A stretch of DNA of 64,000 bases from Nonomuraea guangzhouensis (GTDB lineage Bacteria; Actinomycetota; Actinomycetes; Streptosporangiales; Streptosporangiaceae). Position 1 is the first letter of the stretch, and each line of letters begins with the position of its first letter. The translations under genes were made by a program, and so were the position numbers. Shown here in pieces: positions 18,020 through 27,151 of this stretch. The stretch spans positions 276,804 through 340,803 of the forward strand of contig NZ_JAHKRM010000011.1 in the NCBI RefSeq assembly GCF_019396345.1. The letters run 5' to 3'. The notes under the pieces are model-generated. The model ran no database searches. It was not told the DNA's origin and saw only the letters and a program-made list of their open reading frames with translations.

Positions 18020-19525
18020 ATGACTGTCGGTACGCACATGCCGTACGACGAGGCGCTCGCCCGGTTCGAGCCGGTGCTCGGGCTGGAGACGCACGTCGAA
18101 CTCGGCACGGCGTCGAAGATGTTCTGCGGGTGCAAGACGACCTTCGGCGCCCCGCCCAACACGCAGGTCTGCCCGACCTGCCTGGCTTTTCCCGGCTCGC
18201 TGCCCACGGCCAACGCCGTCGCGATCGAGTCGACGATCCGCATCGGCCTGGCGCTGAACTGCTCGATCGCCGAGTGGTGCCGCTTTGCCCGGAAGAACTA
18301 CTTCTATCCGGATATGCCGAAGAACTACCAGATTTCCCAGTACGACGAGCCGCTCTGCTTCGACGGCTACCTCGACGTCGAGATCGACGGCCGGACCGTG
18401 CGGGTCGAGATCGAGCGGGTGCACCTGGAGGAGGACACCGGCAAGTCCACCCACGTGGGCGGCGCGACCGGCCGCATCCAGGGTGCCGACTACTCGATCG
18501 TCGACTACAACCGGGCCGGCATCCCGCTGGTGGAGATCGTCACCAAGCCGATCGAGGGCACCGAGAGCCTGGCGCCCGAGGTGGCCAAGGCGTACGCGAC
18601 CGAGCTGCGCGAGATCATGCGCACGCTGGGCGTCTCCGACGTGCGCATGGAGGAGGGCTCGATGCGCTGCGACGTCAACGTCTCGCTCATGCCGCGCGGC
18701 TCGTCCGAGTGGGGCACCCGTACCGAGACCAAGAACGTCAACTCGCTGCGCAGCGTCGAGCGTTCCGTGCGGAGCGAGATCGAGCGGCAGGCGGCGATCC
18801 TCGCCGACGGCGGCCGGATCATCCAGGAGACCAGGCACTTCCACGAGGACACCGGCGTCACCACGCCCGGCAGGTCCAAGGAGGAGGCGCAGGACTACCG
18901 CTACTTCCCCGAGCCCGACCTGGTGCCGATCGCGCCCGACCCGGCCTGGGTGGCCACGCTCAAGGAAGCGCTGCCCGAGCTGCCGTCGGTCCGGCGCAAG
19001 CGGCTGCAGGCCGAGTGGGGGGTGTCCGACCTCGACATGCAGGCCATGCACAACGCCGACGCGTTCGACCTGGTCGAGGCCACTGTCGCGGCGGGCGCGC
19101 CGGCCGCCGACGCGCGTAAGTGGTGGATGGGCGAGCTGGCGCGGCGCGCCAACGAGTCCGCTGTGGCCCTGGCGGACCTGCCCATCACGCCCACCCAGAT
19201 CGCCCGGGTCACCGAGCTGGTGGCCTCCGGCGCGCTCAACGACAAGCTGGCCCGCGAGGTGCTCGAAGGCGTGCTGGCCGGGGAGGGTTCGCCCGACGAG
19301 GTGGTCGAGCGGCGCGGGCTGAAGATCGTCAACGACGAGGGTGAGCTGTCGGCGATCGTCGACCAGGTCATCGCCGGCAACGCCGACGCGGCCGAGAAGG
19401 TCCGCTCCGGCAAGATCGCCGCAGCCGGTGCGCTGGTGGGCGGCGTGATGAAGGCCAGCCGCGGCAAGGCCGACGCCGGCCGGGCCCGCGAACTGATCCT
19501 GGAGAAGCTGGGCGTCTCCGAGTAA
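18020..19525 (+). CDS. gatB: Aspartyl/glutamyl-tRNA amidotransferase subunit B
   Basis: A 501-residue subunit that activates the misacylated tRNA by phosphorylation and transfers ammonia. Motifs are LETHVELGTASKMFC, PNTQVCPTCLAFPGSLP with zinc-binding cysteines, ARKNYFYPDMPKNYQISQYD, and the C-terminal YqeY-like domain ending in ARELILEKLG. The Shine-Dalgarno AAGGA precedes the ATG. The gene is followed by a strong bidirectional terminator. Confidence 0.98.
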   Translation: MTVGTHMPYDEALARFEPVLGLETHVELGTASKMFCGCKTTFGAPPNTQVCPTCLAFPGSLPTANAVAIESTIRIGLALNCSIAEWCRFARKNYFYPDMPKNYQISQYDEPLCFDGYLDVEIDGRTVRVEIERVHLEEDTGKSTHVGGATGRIQGADYSIVDYNRAGIPLVEIVTKPIEGTESLAPEVAKAYATELREIMRTLGVSDVRMEEGSMRCDVNVSLMPRGSSEWGTRTETKNVNSLRSVERSVRSEIERQAAILADGGRIIQETRHFHEDTGVTTPGRSKEEAQDYRYFPEPDLVPIAPDPAWVATLKEALPELPSVRRKRLQAEWGVSDLDMQAMHNADAFDLVEATVAAGAPAADARKWWMGELARRANESAVALADLPITPTQIARVTELVASGALNDKLAREVLEGVLAGEGSPDEVVERRGLKIVNDEGELSAIVDQVIAGNADAAEKVRSGKIAAAGALVGGVMKASRGKADAGRARELILEKLGVSE

Positions 19526-19548
19526 GCCCGTCGACGGGTGATTCGCCG

Positions 19549-19590
19549 AAGGCCCCGCCACTCGCTGAGGAAGCGAGACGGCGGGGCCTT
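19549..19590. terminator. Bidirectional terminator between gatB and tctA
   Basis: The arms AAGGCCCCGCC (19549-19559) and GGCGGGGCCTT (19580-19590) form a perfect 11-bp stem. A second inner stem of CTCGCT/AGCGAG gives a long bipartite hairpin. It lies between two convergent operons and can serve both, with A/T at each outer end. Confidence 0.88.
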
Positions 19591-19613
19591 CGTCGTAAGG
19601 CCGGTAGGGGCCG

Positions 19614-21137
19614 TTAGTCCTCCCGCGACGTGTGCATGACCGGTTCGACGTGGCGCCGTTCCATCAGCTTCCTGAACAGCGGCGCGAGCAGCGCGAGGAG
19701 GGCGAGCAGCAGCAGGATCACCGCGATGGGGCTGCTCACCAGCACGGTCACGTCGCCCGCCCCGATGGCCAGGGCCCGGCGTAGCTGGATCTCCGCCATC
19801 GGCCCCAGGATCAGGCCGATCACCGCCGGGGCGACCGGCAGTCCGAAGCGCCGCATCGCGTACCCGAGCAGGCCCAGCAGGAAGAGCGCGACCAGGTCCA
19901 CCACCGAGCCGTTCAGGGCGTACACGCCGAGCGCGGCGAACAGCACGATGCCCGCGTACAGGTACGGCCGGGGGATGCGCAGCACCCGCGCCCAGAGCGG
20001 CGCCAGGGGCAGGTTCAGCACGAGGAGCATCGTGTTGCCGATGAACAGCGACGCGATCATGCCCCACACCAGGGCCGGGTTGTGGTCGAACAGCTGCGGC
20101 CCGGGCTGCAGACCGTACTGCTGGAAGGCGGCGAGCAGGATCGCGGCCGTCGCGGACGTGGGCAGGCCCAGCGTCAGCAGCGGCACCAGGGTCCCGGCGG
20201 CCGAGGCATTGTTGGCCGCCTCGGGCCCGGCGACGCCCTCGATGGCGCCCTTGCCGAACTCCTCCTTGGCGACGCCGCGGGCCAGCCGCTTCTCGGCCGC
20301 GTACGACAGGAAGGTCGGGATCTCGGCGCCGCCGCCGGGCAGCGCGCCGAACGGGAAGCCGAGCGCGGTGCCGCGCAGCCAGGGCAGCCACGACCGGCGC
20401 CAGTCCGTACGGCCCATCCAGGCCCGGCCCACCGGCACCACTTCGGGCAGGGAGTGGCGCAGCCGCGAGGCCACGTACAGGGCCTCGCCCAGCGCGAACA
20501 GCCCGACGGCCACGACCACCACGTCCACGCCGTCGAGCAGCTGGTCCATGCCGAGCGTGAGCCGCGCCTGCCCGGTCTGCTGGTCGATGCCGATCAGCCC
20601 GATCACCAGGCCGAACCCGAGCGAGGCCAGTCCGCGGACGACCGAGCGGGACAGCACCGACGACACCGCGGTGAAGGCCAGGATCGCCAGCGCGAAGTAG
20701 TCCTCGGGCCCGAACGCGATGGCGAAGCTCACCACCGCGGGCGCCGCCACGACCAGCAGCGCGGTCGCGATCGTGCCCGCCACGAACGAGCCGATGGCCG
20801 CGGTGGCCAGCGCCTGCGCCGCCCGGCCGCGCCTGGCCATCTTGTTGCCCTCCAGCGCGGTGATCATCGAGGACGACTCGCCGGGGGTGTTGAGCAGGAT
20901 GGAGGTGGTCGAGCCGCCGTACATGCCGCCGTAGTAGATCCCGGCGAACATGATGAACGCGCTGGTCGGCGGCACGGTGAAGGTGATGGGCAGGAGCAGC
21001 GCCACCGTCATGGCGGGCCCGATGCCGGGCAGCACGCCGACGAGGGTGCCGAGGGTGACGCCGATGAGGGCGTACATGAGGTTGATCGGCGTCAGCGCCC
21101 CGGCGAAACCGTCGAGCAGGAGCTGGAAGGAGTTCAC
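19614..21137 (-). CDS. tctA: Tripartite tricarboxylate transporter permease TctA
   Basis: A 507-residue large membrane subunit with about twelve hydrophobic segments. The family glycine-rich stretch is at the N-terminus (GVTLGTLVGVLPGIGPAM) and repeated as GFPFGALPGGGAEIPTFLSY. It forms the channel of a secondary, cation-driven importer for citrate or related carboxylates together with TctB and a binding protein. The start is GTG directly abutting the tctB stop, and order tctC-tctB-tctA is standard. Confidence 0.95.
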   Translation of the reverse strand: MNSFQLLLDGFAGALTPINLMYALIGVTLGTLVGVLPGIGPAMTVALLLPITFTVPPTSAFIMFAGIYYGGMYGGSTTSILLNTPGESSSMITALEGNKMARRGRAAQALATAAIGSFVAGTIATALLVVAAPAVVSFAIAFGPEDYFALAILAFTAVSSVLSRSVVRGLASLGFGLVIGLIGIDQQTGQARLTLGMDQLLDGVDVVVVAVGLFALGEALYVASRLRHSLPEVVPVGRAWMGRTDWRRSWLPWLRGTALGFPFGALPGGGAEIPTFLSYAAEKRLARGVAKEEFGKGAIEGVAGPEAANNASAAGTLVPLLTLGLPTSATAAILLAAFQQYGLQPGPQLFDHNPALVWGMIASLFIGNTMLLVLNLPLAPLWARVLRIPRPYLYAGIVLFAALGVYALNGSVVDLVALFLLGLLGYAMRRFGLPVAPAVIGLILGPMAEIQLRRALAIGAGDVTVLVSSPIAVILLLLALLALLAPLFRKLMERRHVEPVMHTSRED

Positions 21138-21671
21138 CTAGATCACCCCCCGCAGCAGCCCGCCCGGCAGCGACACGCCCAGGCCCTTGACGAACAGCAG
21201 GTAGGTGGCGATCCCCAGGATCACCCCGACGCCCGCCGCGCGCAGCCTGTGCTCCGCGCCGAGCACCAGCGACAGGCCCCAGAACAGCAGGCTCGCGGAG
21301 ATGATCCAGCCGAGCACGTTCAGCACCGCGGTGAACGCCAGGAAGATCCCGCTCACCAGCCCAACGCTGCGCCAGTCGGCGGGGGCGTCCACGTCGACGT
21401 CCTCGCTCTCCTCGGGGTCGCCGCGCCCGCCCCTGAGCACGTCGGCCACGTAGAACAGGCCGACGACGATCATGGAGCCGCCCACCAGCATCGGGAAGAA
21501 CCGCGGCCCGATGCCGAGCTGCGAGGCGGCGGCGGACACGTCGAGCGTCCCGATCACGACGAACACCCCGAGCGCCAGCACGATCAGCGCCAGCCCCAGC
21601 TCGGGCCGCCACCGCCAGCGGCGCTTCTCGCCGTCACCGGGGCCGGTACGACCGGCCGTGGTCTCGGACAT
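21138..21671 (-). CDS. tctB: Tripartite tricarboxylate transporter small membrane subunit TctB
   Basis: A 177-residue protein with four hydrophobic segments (starting LGLALIVLALGVFVVIGTL), matching the small TctB subunit. A charged loop, GGRGDPEESEDVDVDAP, lies between the segments. Its ATG overlaps the tctC stop codon by one base (TGATG), and tctA begins immediately after. Confidence 0.92.
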   Translation of the reverse strand: MSETTAGRTGPGDGEKRRWRWRPELGLALIVLALGVFVVIGTLDVSAAASQLGIGPRFFPMLVGGSMIVVGLFYVADVLRGGRGDPEESEDVDVDAPADWRSVGLVSGIFLAFTAVLNVLGWIISASLLFWGLSLVLGAEHRLRAAGVGVILGIATYLLFVKGLGVSLPGGLLRGVI

Positions 21672-22651
21672 CAGGAGACAACGCCCAGCTCGGCGATGAT
21701 GGTCTTGACCTTGGCCTGCTCGGAGTTGAGGTAGTCGGCGAACTGCTGCCCGGTCTGGAAGGAGTCGATCCAGCCGTTCTTGGCCACCGCGTCCTTCCAG
21801 GCCTGCGAGTCGTGCATCTTGGTCACCAGGTCGGTCAGCGACTTCTTGGCCGCGTCGTCGATCCCGGGAGGCGCCACGAAGCCGCGCCAGTTGGTCAGCT
21901 CCACGTCCAGCCCGGCCTCCTTGAGCGTGGGCGCGTCGAGATCGGGCAGCCGCTGGGCCGAGGTCACGGCCAGCGCGCGCAGCTTGCCGGACTTCACGTG
22001 CTCGGCGAACTCACTGACGCCCGAGATGCCGACGCTCACCTTGTTGCCGAGCAACTCGTTCAGCGCCTCGCCGCCGCCCGAGTGAGCGATGTAGTTGACC
22101 TGCTTCGGGTCCACGCCGGCGGCCTTGGCCATCAGCCCGGCCGCGATGTGGTCGGTGCCGCCGGCCGAGCCGCCCGAGATGGACACCTTCTTCGGGTCGG
22201 CCTTCCAGGCGGCGACCAGGTCGGCCATCGACTTGAACGGGGAGGCCGCCGGGACCACGATGATCTCGTACTCCTCGGTCAGCTTGGCGATCGGCGTGGT
22301 CTGGGCCAGCGTGACCTTGGACTTGTTCTGCTCGATCGCGCCGACCATGACCAGGCCCATGGTCATCAGCAGGTTGCCGTTGCCCTTCTCGCCGGCCAAC
22401 TGGGCCAGGCCGATGGTGCCGCCGGCACCGGGCACGTTGTACACCTCGACCCGGCGCTTCGGGTCGACGGTCTTGATCGCTTGTTCGGCCGTACGGGACG
22501 TCTGGTCCCAGCCGCCGCCTGGTGAGGCGGGAGCCATGATGCGCAGAGCGCCGGTCCCCCCGCCGTCAGAACCGGAACCGGAGCCGGCGCCGCAGCCGGA
22601 CACCGCGGCGACGGAGAGCGCCGCGACGGCGGCGAGTATGCGGAGACGCAT
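21671..22651 (-). CDS. tctC: Tripartite tricarboxylate transporter substrate-binding lipoprotein TctC
   Basis: A 326-residue extracytoplasmic binding protein of the TctC/Bug family. The signal peptide ends in a lipobox (AAVSGC), so it is membrane-anchored at Cys. The mature protein has the family features APASPGGGWDQTSR, VPGAGGTIGLAQL and GGSAGGTDHIAAGL. The start at ATG 22651 is preferred to GTG 22657, because the Shine-Dalgarno GGAG ends 5 bp before this ATG but abuts the GTG. Regulation is expected from the divergent CitA/CitB-like pair. Confidence 0.93.
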   Translation of the reverse strand: MRLRILAAVAALSVAAVSGCGAGSGSGSDGGGTGALRIMAPASPGGGWDQTSRTAEQAIKTVDPKRRVEVYNVPGAGGTIGLAQLAGEKGNGNLLMTMGLVMVGAIEQNKSKVTLAQTTPIAKLTEEYEIIVVPAASPFKSMADLVAAWKADPKKVSISGGSAGGTDHIAAGLMAKAAGVDPKQVNYIAHSGGGEALNELLGNKVSVGISGVSEFAEHVKSGKLRALAVTSAQRLPDLDAPTLKEAGLDVELTNWRGFVAPPGIDDAAKKSLTDLVTKMHDSQAWKDAVAKNGWIDSFQTGQQFADYLNSEQAKVKTIIAELGVVS

Positions 22652-22726
22652 GATCACTCCAAAGGGGGGATTTCACGTAACGAGATACTGGATGGTGAAG
22701 TCCGTTGCCGATGGAGTCGACCTTTT

Positions 22727-22742
22727 TACGATAGCTGTCGTA
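22727..22742. promoter_or_regulatory. Near-perfect palindrome in the tctC / sensor kinase intergenic space
   Basis: TACGATAGCTGTCGTA is symmetric except for one T/G pair, and is followed by a further TAGGTCGTA half-site. Its position 76 bp from tctC and 46 bp from the kinase fits an operator for the CitB-type regulator or another divergent control site. Confidence 0.5.
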
Positions 22743-22787
22743 TAGGTCGTATTGGTCGCAACCCCCCTGTGACCTCGGCATGTTTCC

Positions 22788-24371
22788 ATGGGCCAGGTGA
22801 GACGGGTACGTGACGCCTCCCTCGGAACCCAGCTGTTCGTGCTCCAGATGGTCATCGTGCTGCTGGCCGTCGGAGGCACAGGAGGCGTGTGGGCCAATCA
22901 CACGCGCGCCCAACTGGACTCGCTGTACGAGCAGCGGGCGCTGGCGATCGCCCAGTCCGTGGCGGGGCTGCCTCAGGTCAGGGCCGCGTTCGACATCAAG
23001 GATCCGCAGAGCGTGCTGCAGCCGCTCGCGCTGAGCGTCCAGCAGACGACCGGCGCCGACTACGTGGTCATCGCCAACCGCGAGCAGACCCGGTACGCCC
23101 ACCCCAACGCGGCGCTGATCGGCAAGCGGCTGTCCACCGACGGCGCCTCGGTCCTCAACACCGGCAAGAGCTGGGTCGGCACCGAGACCGGCACGATCGG
23201 CACCACGGTCAGGGGCAAGGCACCGATCTTCGACGAGTACGGCAACGTCATCGGCCTGGTCTCCGTCGGCGTGCTCCAGACCACGGTGACCAGTCAGCTC
23301 GCGGGCGCGCTGCCGCCGCTGGTGTGGACCGCGCTGGCCGTGCTGCTCTCCGGCCTCGCGGCGGCGGCGCTGATCACCGCGCGGGTCCGGCGGCAGACGT
23401 TCGGCCTGGAGCCGCGCGAGATCGCCGGGCTGCTGGAGCAGCGCGAGGGCGTGCTGCACGGGGTCAAGGAGGGCGTGCTCGCGCTCGACCTCGCGGGCCG
23501 CGTGACGCTCGTCAACGACTCCGCCCGCGAGCTGCTCGGCGAGGTGGGCGAGGACCTCACCCAGATGCCGGTCTCCGAGCGGATGCGCGACGTGCTCGGC
23601 GGGGCCGACCCGGGGGAGGACCGGATCGTGCTGCACGGCGAGCGGGTGCTGGTACTCAACCGCACGCCGGTCTCCGTACGCGGCCAGCACCGCGGCTGGG
23701 TGGTCACCCTCAGAGACCGCACCGAGCTCGTACGGCTGGCCCGCGAGCTCGACGACACCAGCAGCGCCACCGAGGCGCTCAGGGCCCAGGCGCACGAGTT
23801 CGCCAACCGCATGCACACCGTCGTCGGCCTGCTCGAACTGGGCGAGCACGACGCCGCGATCGGCTTCATCACCCGCACCACCCGCGGCACGTACGCCACC
23901 GGCCTGCGCGATCGCGTCCAGGACCCGACGCTGGCCGCGCTGCTGCTCGCCAAGTCGGCGGAGGCGGCCGAGCGCGGCGTCCAGCTCGTCCTGTCCGAGG
24001 ACTCCGCCGTGGCGGAGGACGTCCTCGGCGACCCGCAGGACGCGGTCCTGGTGGTCGGCAACCTGGTGGCCAACGCGATGGACGCGCTCGACGGGGCCAC
24101 GGGCACGATCGAGGTGTCGGTGCTGACCGACGCCGAGGGCCTGCACGTGCGGGTCGGCGACTCGGGCCCCGGTATCGCTCCTGACCTGGTCGAAGAGGTG
24201 TTCAGGGAGGGGTTCACCACCAAGGCCGCCCAGTCGGGACCGCGCGGGCTCGGCCTGGCGCTGACCCGGCAGGCGTGCCTGCGCAGGGGCGGCTGGGTGA
24301 AGGTGGGCAACGCGGACGGCGCCGTCTTCACCGCCCTGCTGCCCGCCCCGCTCCGGGAACCGGTGCGATGA
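22788..24371 (+). CDS. CitA/DcuS-type sensor histidine kinase
   Basis: A 527-residue membrane kinase. TM1 is near residues 13-33 and TM2 near 178-205, enclosing an extracytoplasmic sensor of about 140 residues, the carboxylate-binding PAS/Cache type of CitA, DcuS and DpiB. A cytoplasmic PAS domain follows (VKEGVLALDLAGRVTLVND). The H-box is in AQAHEFANRMHTVVGLLEL, and the ATPase domain has NLVANAMDAL, DSGPGIAP and GLGLALTR. It probably senses external di- or tricarboxylates and controls the divergent tct operon. It overlaps its regulator by four bases. Confidence 0.93.
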   Translation: MGQVRRVRDASLGTQLFVLQMVIVLLAVGGTGGVWANHTRAQLDSLYEQRALAIAQSVAGLPQVRAAFDIKDPQSVLQPLALSVQQTTGADYVVIANREQTRYAHPNAALIGKRLSTDGASVLNTGKSWVGTETGTIGTTVRGKAPIFDEYGNVIGLVSVGVLQTTVTSQLAGALPPLVWTALAVLLSGLAAAALITARVRRQTFGLEPREIAGLLEQREGVLHGVKEGVLALDLAGRVTLVNDSARELLGEVGEDLTQMPVSERMRDVLGGADPGEDRIVLHGERVLVLNRTPVSVRGQHRGWVVTLRDRTELVRLARELDDTSSATEALRAQAHEFANRMHTVVGLLELGEHDAAIGFITRTTRGTYATGLRDRVQDPTLAALLLAKSAEAAERGVQLVLSEDSAVAEDVLGDPQDAVLVVGNLVANAMDALDGATGTIEVSVLTDAEGLHVRVGDSGPGIAPDLVEEVFREGFTTKAAQSGPRGLGLALTRQACLRRGGWVKVGNADGAVFTALLPAPLREPVR

Positions 24372-25030
24372 GCGAGATCCGGGTGCTGGTCGTGGACGAC
24401 GACTTCATGGTGGCGCGCATCCACAGCGGCTACGTGGCGCGGATGCCCGGCTTCCAGGTGGTGGCCGCCGCGCACACCGGGGCCTCCGCGCTCGCCATGA
24501 CCGCCGAGCTCCGGCCCGACCTCGTGCTGCTCGACATCTACCTACCCGACATGTCGGGACTTGAGGTGCTCAAGGCGCTGCACGACGTGGACGTCCTCAT
24601 GATCAGCGCCGCCCGCGACGTGTCCACGGTCAGGGAGGCGATGCGCGGCGGCGCGGTCAACTACCTGATCAAGCCGTTCACCGCCGCCGCGCTGACCGAG
24701 CGGCTCCAGCAGTACGCCGACACCCGCAAGCGGCTCACCGCCATCGGCGCGGAGGCCCGCCAGGACGACGTCGACCGGCTCTTCGGCACGCAGCCCATCG
24801 CCGCGCCGCTGCCCAAGGGCCTGTCGTCGGCGACATGCGCGCTGGTCGCCGACACGCTCCGGGAGTCGGGCCGCGACCTGTCGGCGGCCGAGGCCGCCTC
24901 GCTCGCGGGCCTGTCCCGCGTCAGCGCCCGCCGCTACCTCGAATACCTGTGCGTCGCCGGGCACGCCGAACTCAGGCCCCGGTACGGCACGGCCGGACGC
25001 CCCGAACATCGCTACCGGTGGCTAGGTTGA
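24368..25030 (+). CDS. CitB/DpiA-type response regulator
   Basis: A 220-residue regulator with a receiver domain (VLVVDDDFMVARIHSGYV, phospho-Asp in LVLLDIYLPDMSG, Lys in YLIKPFTAAAL). The C-terminal helix-turn-helix has AAEAASLAGLSRVSARRYLEYL and the ending ELRPRYGTAGRPEHRYRW typical of CitB/DcuR regulators. The ATG lies inside the kinase stop (ATGA). The likely target is the tct operon across the shared upstream space. Confidence 0.93.
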   Translation: MSEIRVLVVDDDFMVARIHSGYVARMPGFQVVAAAHTGASALAMTAELRPDLVLLDIYLPDMSGLEVLKALHDVDVLMISAARDVSTVREAMRGGAVNYLIKPFTAAALTERLQQYADTRKRLTAIGAEARQDDVDRLFGTQPIAAPLPKGLSSATCALVADTLRESGRDLSAAEAASLAGLSRVSARRYLEYLCVAGHAELRPRYGTAGRPEHRYRWLG

Positions 25031-25123
25031 CACACTTCCGTAGTCATTTCTCGTGACATATCCCATTGCGCGTGCCTTACTGTTGCCTGAGGATGTGGCT
25101 GCGGAGCGGGAGGAGATTGAGGC

Positions 25124-27151
25124 GTGCGTAACGCCGGACCGATCGAATCGCCGACCGACCCTTTCGCTTCGGTGCCTTTGCCCATGTCAGGCGGCAGCAA
25201 GAAGCCTCGGGTCGAGGGGCTGCCCCCAGGGGTGTCCCGTGACATCTTCGGGCCGCCGGGTCAGCCGGAGCCCCGACCGGCGACTCCCAGTGCCCCGAAC
25301 AGCCCGAATGGCCAGAACGGCCAGAAGGCCGGCGGCGCTCTGCCTCCGGTGGCACCCCCGCCACAGCCGTGGCCGGTGAACGAGGGACGCTGGCAGAATC
25401 CGCCCGCGCCGCCCGCCCCCGTGTTCGGCCGGGGCGCCTCCGAGCGGCTGCCCGCCTTCATCGATCCGGAGCCGCCCCGCCGCCGTCGCCTCCTGCCCGC
25501 GCTGGTCCTGCTCGTCGTGATCCTGCTCGCGCTGGCGTACCTGGTGCCGGCCGTGCTCATGTCGGGGTCCGTCCTGCGAGGCACGCGTGTGGCCGGGGTG
25601 GACATCGGCGGACTCACCGTGACGCAGGCGGCCGACAAGCTCCGCACCGAGCTCTCGCCCAAGCTGAACAAGCCCGTCGTCGCCGACATCGGCGGCCGCA
25701 AGGAGACCATCCAGGCCGACGAGGCCGGCCTCGAGCTCGACGTGGTCAGCACGATCGGGCAGGCGCCCAGCGGCTTCCCCAGCCCGGTCGAGGTATGGCG
25801 GGGGCTCACCGGCACCACCGAGCTCCAGCCGAAGATGACGATCGACTCCTCCCAGCTGGCCAGGACCGTCGAGGGGCTGGCGGAGACCTACGACAAGAAG
25901 CCGCGCGACGGCCGGGTGGCCTTCAAGAACGGGCAGCCCGTCACCTCGGATCCGCACGACGGCGTGGTGCTCGACAAGCCCGAGGCCGTCCGCGTGATCA
26001 CCGACGCCTTCCTCACCGGCCGCGAATCGGTCTTCCTCACGCTCAGGCCCGCCAAGCCCGACACCACACCCACCGCCGTCAAGCAGGCCGAGACCGCCGC
26101 CAAGCGGGCCGTCGCCGCTCCGCTCACGCTGAAGCTCGGCGCCAAGCAGGCCCAGCTGCCCCCGGCCACGATCGCCGCCAACCTGACCTTCGTCTCCGAC
26201 GAGAGCGGCGGGCTGTCCCCCCAGTTCGACGCCGAAGCGGCGCTCACCTCGGTGGAGAGCAAGCTGGTCGACGCGGCGCAGGCGCCGCGTGACGCCACCT
26301 ACCAGATCGTCAACGGCAAGCCGGTGCTGGTCCCCGCCCACCGCGGCAGGGGGATCGACGCCAAGCAGCTGGCCCGCGACGTGGCCAAGACGGTCGGCGG
26401 CGGCGGCGCGCGCGTCATCCCCGTGTCGCTCGCCGTGGTCTCCCCGAGGGTGAGCACCGAAGAGGTGAGCGGGCTCGGCATCAAGGAGAACATCGCCGAG
26501 TTCACCACGACCTTCGACTGCTGCCTGCCCCGCGTGACGAACATCCAGCGGATGGCGACCCAGCTCGACGGCTACCTGGTAAAGCCGGGGGAGACGTTCT
26601 CGATCAACGACGTCGTGGGCGAGCGCACCGTCGAGGGCGGCTACGTCCAGGCGGGGCAGATCGTCGGCGGCCGGATGGTGCCCATGATCGGCGGCGGCGT
26701 CTCGCAGTTCGCCACCACGATGTACAACGCGGTCTTCTTCGGCGGGTTCGACGACGTCGCCCACGTGCCGATGGACTACCACGCCGCCCGCTACCCGTCC
26801 GGCCGCGACGCCGCGCTGCTCTACCCGGACATGGACCTCAAGTGGCGCAACGACTCCGACTTCGGTGTGCTGATCAAGACGGCGTCGACCGGCACCTCGG
26901 TCACCGTGCAGCTGTGGAGCACCAAGCGCTACGACAAGATCGAGGCCGTCGAGTCGGAGAAGCGGAACTTCACCCCGTTCCGCCGCGAGACCAGCTCCGC
27001 CCCCGGCTGCATGGCCGCGATCGGCGAGCAGGGCTTCACGATCGACGTCACCCGCGTGTTCCTCAAGGACGGCAAGGAAGTCAAGCGGGACAAGAAGCTG
27101 ACCACGAAGTACCGGCCGCAGGCCCAGACGACGTGCGCGACCAGTAACTAG
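25124..27151 (+). CDS. VanW-family membrane-anchored protein
   Basis: A 675-residue protein. The first 120 residues are Pro/Gly-rich and cytoplasmic, followed by one membrane anchor at about 124-147 (LLPALVLLVVILLALAYLVP). The outside part has two putative peptidoglycan-binding-4 type domains, then the VanW domain from about residue 460: EFTTTFDCCLPRVTNIQRMA, PGETFSINDVVGERT, GGGVSQFATTMYNAVFFGG. Members occur in vancomycin clusters and in cell-wall maintenance, but the activity is unsettled. GGGAGGAG lies about 10 bp before the GTG start. The stop overlaps the convergent dehydrogenase gene by four bases. Confidence 0.92.
   Translation: MRNAGPIESPTDPFASVPLPMSGGSKKPRVEGLPPGVSRDIFGPPGQPEPRPATPSAPNSPNGQNGQKAGGALPPVAPPPQPWPVNEGRWQNPPAPPAPVFGRGASERLPAFIDPEPPRRRRLLPALVLLVVILLALAYLVPAVLMSGSVLRGTRVAGVDIGGLTVTQAADKLRTELSPKLNKPVVADIGGRKETIQADEAGLELDVVSTIGQAPSGFPSPVEVWRGLTGTTELQPKMTIDSSQLARTVEGLAETYDKKPRDGRVAFKNGQPVTSDPHDGVVLDKPEAVRVITDAFLTGRESVFLTLRPAKPDTTPTAVKQAETAAKRAVAAPLTLKLGAKQAQLPPATIAANLTFVSDESGGLSPQFDAEAALTSVESKLVDAAQAPRDATYQIVNGKPVLVPAHRGRGIDAKQLARDVAKTVGGGGARVIPVSLAVVSPRVSTEEVSGLGIKENIAEFTTTFDCCLPRVTNIQRMATQLDGYLVKPGETFSINDVVGERTVEGGYVQAGQIVGGRMVPMIGGGVSQFATTMYNAVFFGGFDDVAHVPMDYHAARYPSGRDAALLYPDMDLKWRNDSDFGVLIKTASTGTSVTVQLWSTKRYDKIEAVESEKRNFTPFRRETSSAPGCMAAIGEQGFTIDVTRVFLKDGKEVKRDKKLTTKYRPQAQTTCATSN

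Noticed and set aside
16298..19561. Very long minus-strand open frame across gatC-gatA-gatB
   Set aside because: It is the antisense shadow of three certain genes; the sequence is low-complexity Arg/Gly/His-rich and has no domain. High G/C at third positions creates such frames.
18901..21612. Long minus-strand frame running from gatB into tctA/tctB
   Set aside because: It crosses a strong terminator and is out of frame with the real TctA and TctB, which have clear family features.
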